Shown piece by piece: positions 6,873 to 7,180 of a stretch of 7,180 bases of DNA. Location of the stretch: assembly GCA_009778055.1 (NCBI GenBank), contig WRKN01000126.1:1-7180 (forward strand). The letters are read 5' to 3'. Numbering within the stretch: position 1 is the first letter of the stretch; each line of letters begins with the position of its first letter. The DNA comes from Synergistaceae bacterium (GTDB taxonomy: Bacteria > Synergistota > Synergistia > Synergistales > Aminobacteriaceae). The position numbers were made by a program, and so were the translations under genes. The notes beneath the pieces are model-generated. The model had not been told where the DNA came from. It made no database searches and worked only from the letters and a program-made list of their open reading frames with translations.

Positions 6873-7025
6873 CTATTTCTCTGAAGAAGGCCTTCGCAAT
6901 TCTGCCTCCAGAAGCTCAACGTATGCCTTAAGTTTCTTATTTTCGGGTGTTTCAGTCAGCGCGTCCTTCAGAATCATCAGCATTTGCGAGCGATAAGAGA
7001 AAAATTGCTCATCGGTCATACCCAA
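6873..7025 (-). CDS. Small protein of unknown function (50 aa)
   Basis: I do not recognise this protein. On the minus strand GGAGGTGA (7032-7039), a near-perfect Shine-Dalgarno, precedes a TTG at 7025 with 9 bases between GGAGG and the start; an in-frame ATG at 7019 would give 48 residues but with 15-base spacing. The product is highly charged and looks helical throughout: a segment TDEQFFSYRSQMLMILKDAL, a Thr-Pro-Glu-Asn turn, then KKLKAYVELLEAELRR and a short polar tail. It has no signal peptide, membrane segment or cysteine. Two amphipathic helices joined by a proline turn suggest a small helical-hairpin protein, perhaps a partner or regulator. It points toward the KAS III gene, convergent with it, and has its own upstream promoter candidate. 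The strong ribosome site is the best evidence that it is translated. Confidence 0.6.
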   Translation of the reverse strand: MGMTDEQFFSYRSQMLMILKDALTETPENKKLKAYVELLEAELRRPSSEK

Positions 7026-7031
7026 GTGAAG

Positions 7032-7039
7032 TCACCTCC
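7032..7039 (-). promoter_or_regulatory. Strong ribosome binding site of the small minus-strand gene
   Basis: GGAGGTGA on the minus strand matches the 16S rRNA 3' end over eight bases, the best match I saw in the window. Its spacing favours the TTG at 7025 over the ATG at 7019. Confidence 0.65.
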
Positions 7040-7056
7040 AAATTACTAAATCGTTT

Positions 7057-7078
7057 CAAAAAAGCCCGGAGGCCTTCC
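7057..7078 (-). terminator. Terminator- or attenuator-like hairpin upstream of the small gene
   Basis: Read on the minus strand, AAGGCC-TCC-GGGCTT forms a short GC-centred stem with one mismatch or bulge, followed by a run of six T. It could end a minus-strand transcript entering from the right edge, or act as an attenuator in the leader of the small gene, whose ribosome site begins 17 bases further on. The stem is short, so function is uncertain. Confidence 0.4.
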
Positions 7079-7109
7079 TTTACTGCAATCATATCATATC
7101 TGAAGGCCT
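7070..7109. repeat. Spaced inverted repeat AGGCCTTC ... GAAGGCCT
   Basis: Two perfect 8-base arms (7070-7077 and 7102-7109) lie 32 bases apart centre to centre, about three helical turns. Each contains the self-complementary AGGCCT. The right arm falls inside the spacer of the minus-strand promoter candidate. The left arm falls in the early transcript and overlaps the terminator-like hairpin. Confidence 0.55.
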
Positions 7110-7120
7110 TTCACTATCAA
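7093..7120 (-). promoter_or_regulatory. Sigma-70-like promoter for the small minus-strand gene
   Basis: On the minus strand TTGATA (7120-7115) and TATGAT (7098-7093) are 16 bases apart, each differing from consensus by one base or two. Both boxes are duplicated: a second TTGATA abuts at 7121-7126 and an overlapping second TATGAT lies at 7088-7093. Transcription would start near 7086, giving a leader of about 60 bases before the TTG at 7025. Confidence 0.5.
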
Positions 7121-7180
7121 TATCAACAACTTGAGATATCCGCCAAGGACTCGACGAACCTGAAAAAACACAGTAAACTT

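Noticed and set aside
7089..7180. C-terminal tail of a minus-strand gene entering from the right edge
   Set aside because: All three minus frames stay open for 18 to 29 codons, none is recognisable and codon evidence does not separate them. It remains possible and would make the hairpin at 7057-7078 its terminator.

Overview
The window (about 55% GC by eye) comes from a bacterium with a two-membrane envelope: it encodes a periplasmic adaptor and an RND inner-membrane pump, which work with an outer membrane. AGG/AGA and ATA codons are used freely despite the fairly high GC. The first gene fragment resembles YqeC, a maturation protein for selenium-dependent molybdenum hydroxylases of anaerobes. 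Together these suggest a strict anaerobe, with Synergistota my best guess. That is an inference from codon flavour and gene content, not a database result.

Layout. (1) Positions 3-296 hold the C-terminal end of a YqeC-like protein that enters from the left edge. (2) Positions 297-476 form an intergenic region with a sigma-70-like promoter and a striking palindrome (core GACCACGTGGTC, 412-423), a good candidate operator. (3) Positions 477-5266 hold a tightly packed efflux operon: a TetR-family repressor with a TTG start, a membrane-anchored adaptor (the stop of one and the start of the other overlap as ATGA), and a 1017-residue RND transporter (stop and start abut as TAAATG). No outer-membrane channel gene is present. 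(4) After a 70-base gap, positions 5337-6782 hold a methylmalonyl-CoA-epimerase-like VOC protein and a FabH-like ketoacyl synthase III, separated by 3 bases. A rho-independent terminator candidate follows at 6805-6838. (5) The last 340 bases carry a 50-codon gene on the minus strand with a near-perfect Shine-Dalgarno. It is preceded by a promoter candidate, a spaced inverted repeat and a terminator-like hairpin.

How the parts may work together. The TetR protein probably represses its own promoter through the palindrome and so controls adaptor and pump. No convincing promoter or terminator lies between the pump and the VOC gene, so the VOC-synthase pair may be read from the same transcript. 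The pair looks like part of an unusual acyl-thioester pathway, and the pump could export or protect against a related compound, but that link rests on position only.

The most notable sequence fact is in the pump. The transmembrane-4 position that carries the proton-relay aspartates in AcrB (D407-D408) reads Met-Asn (M399-N400). The transmembrane-10 lysine equivalent is Asn (N916), while the arginine equivalent (R947) is kept. Either the pump couples to ions differently or it belongs to a divergent RND branch.
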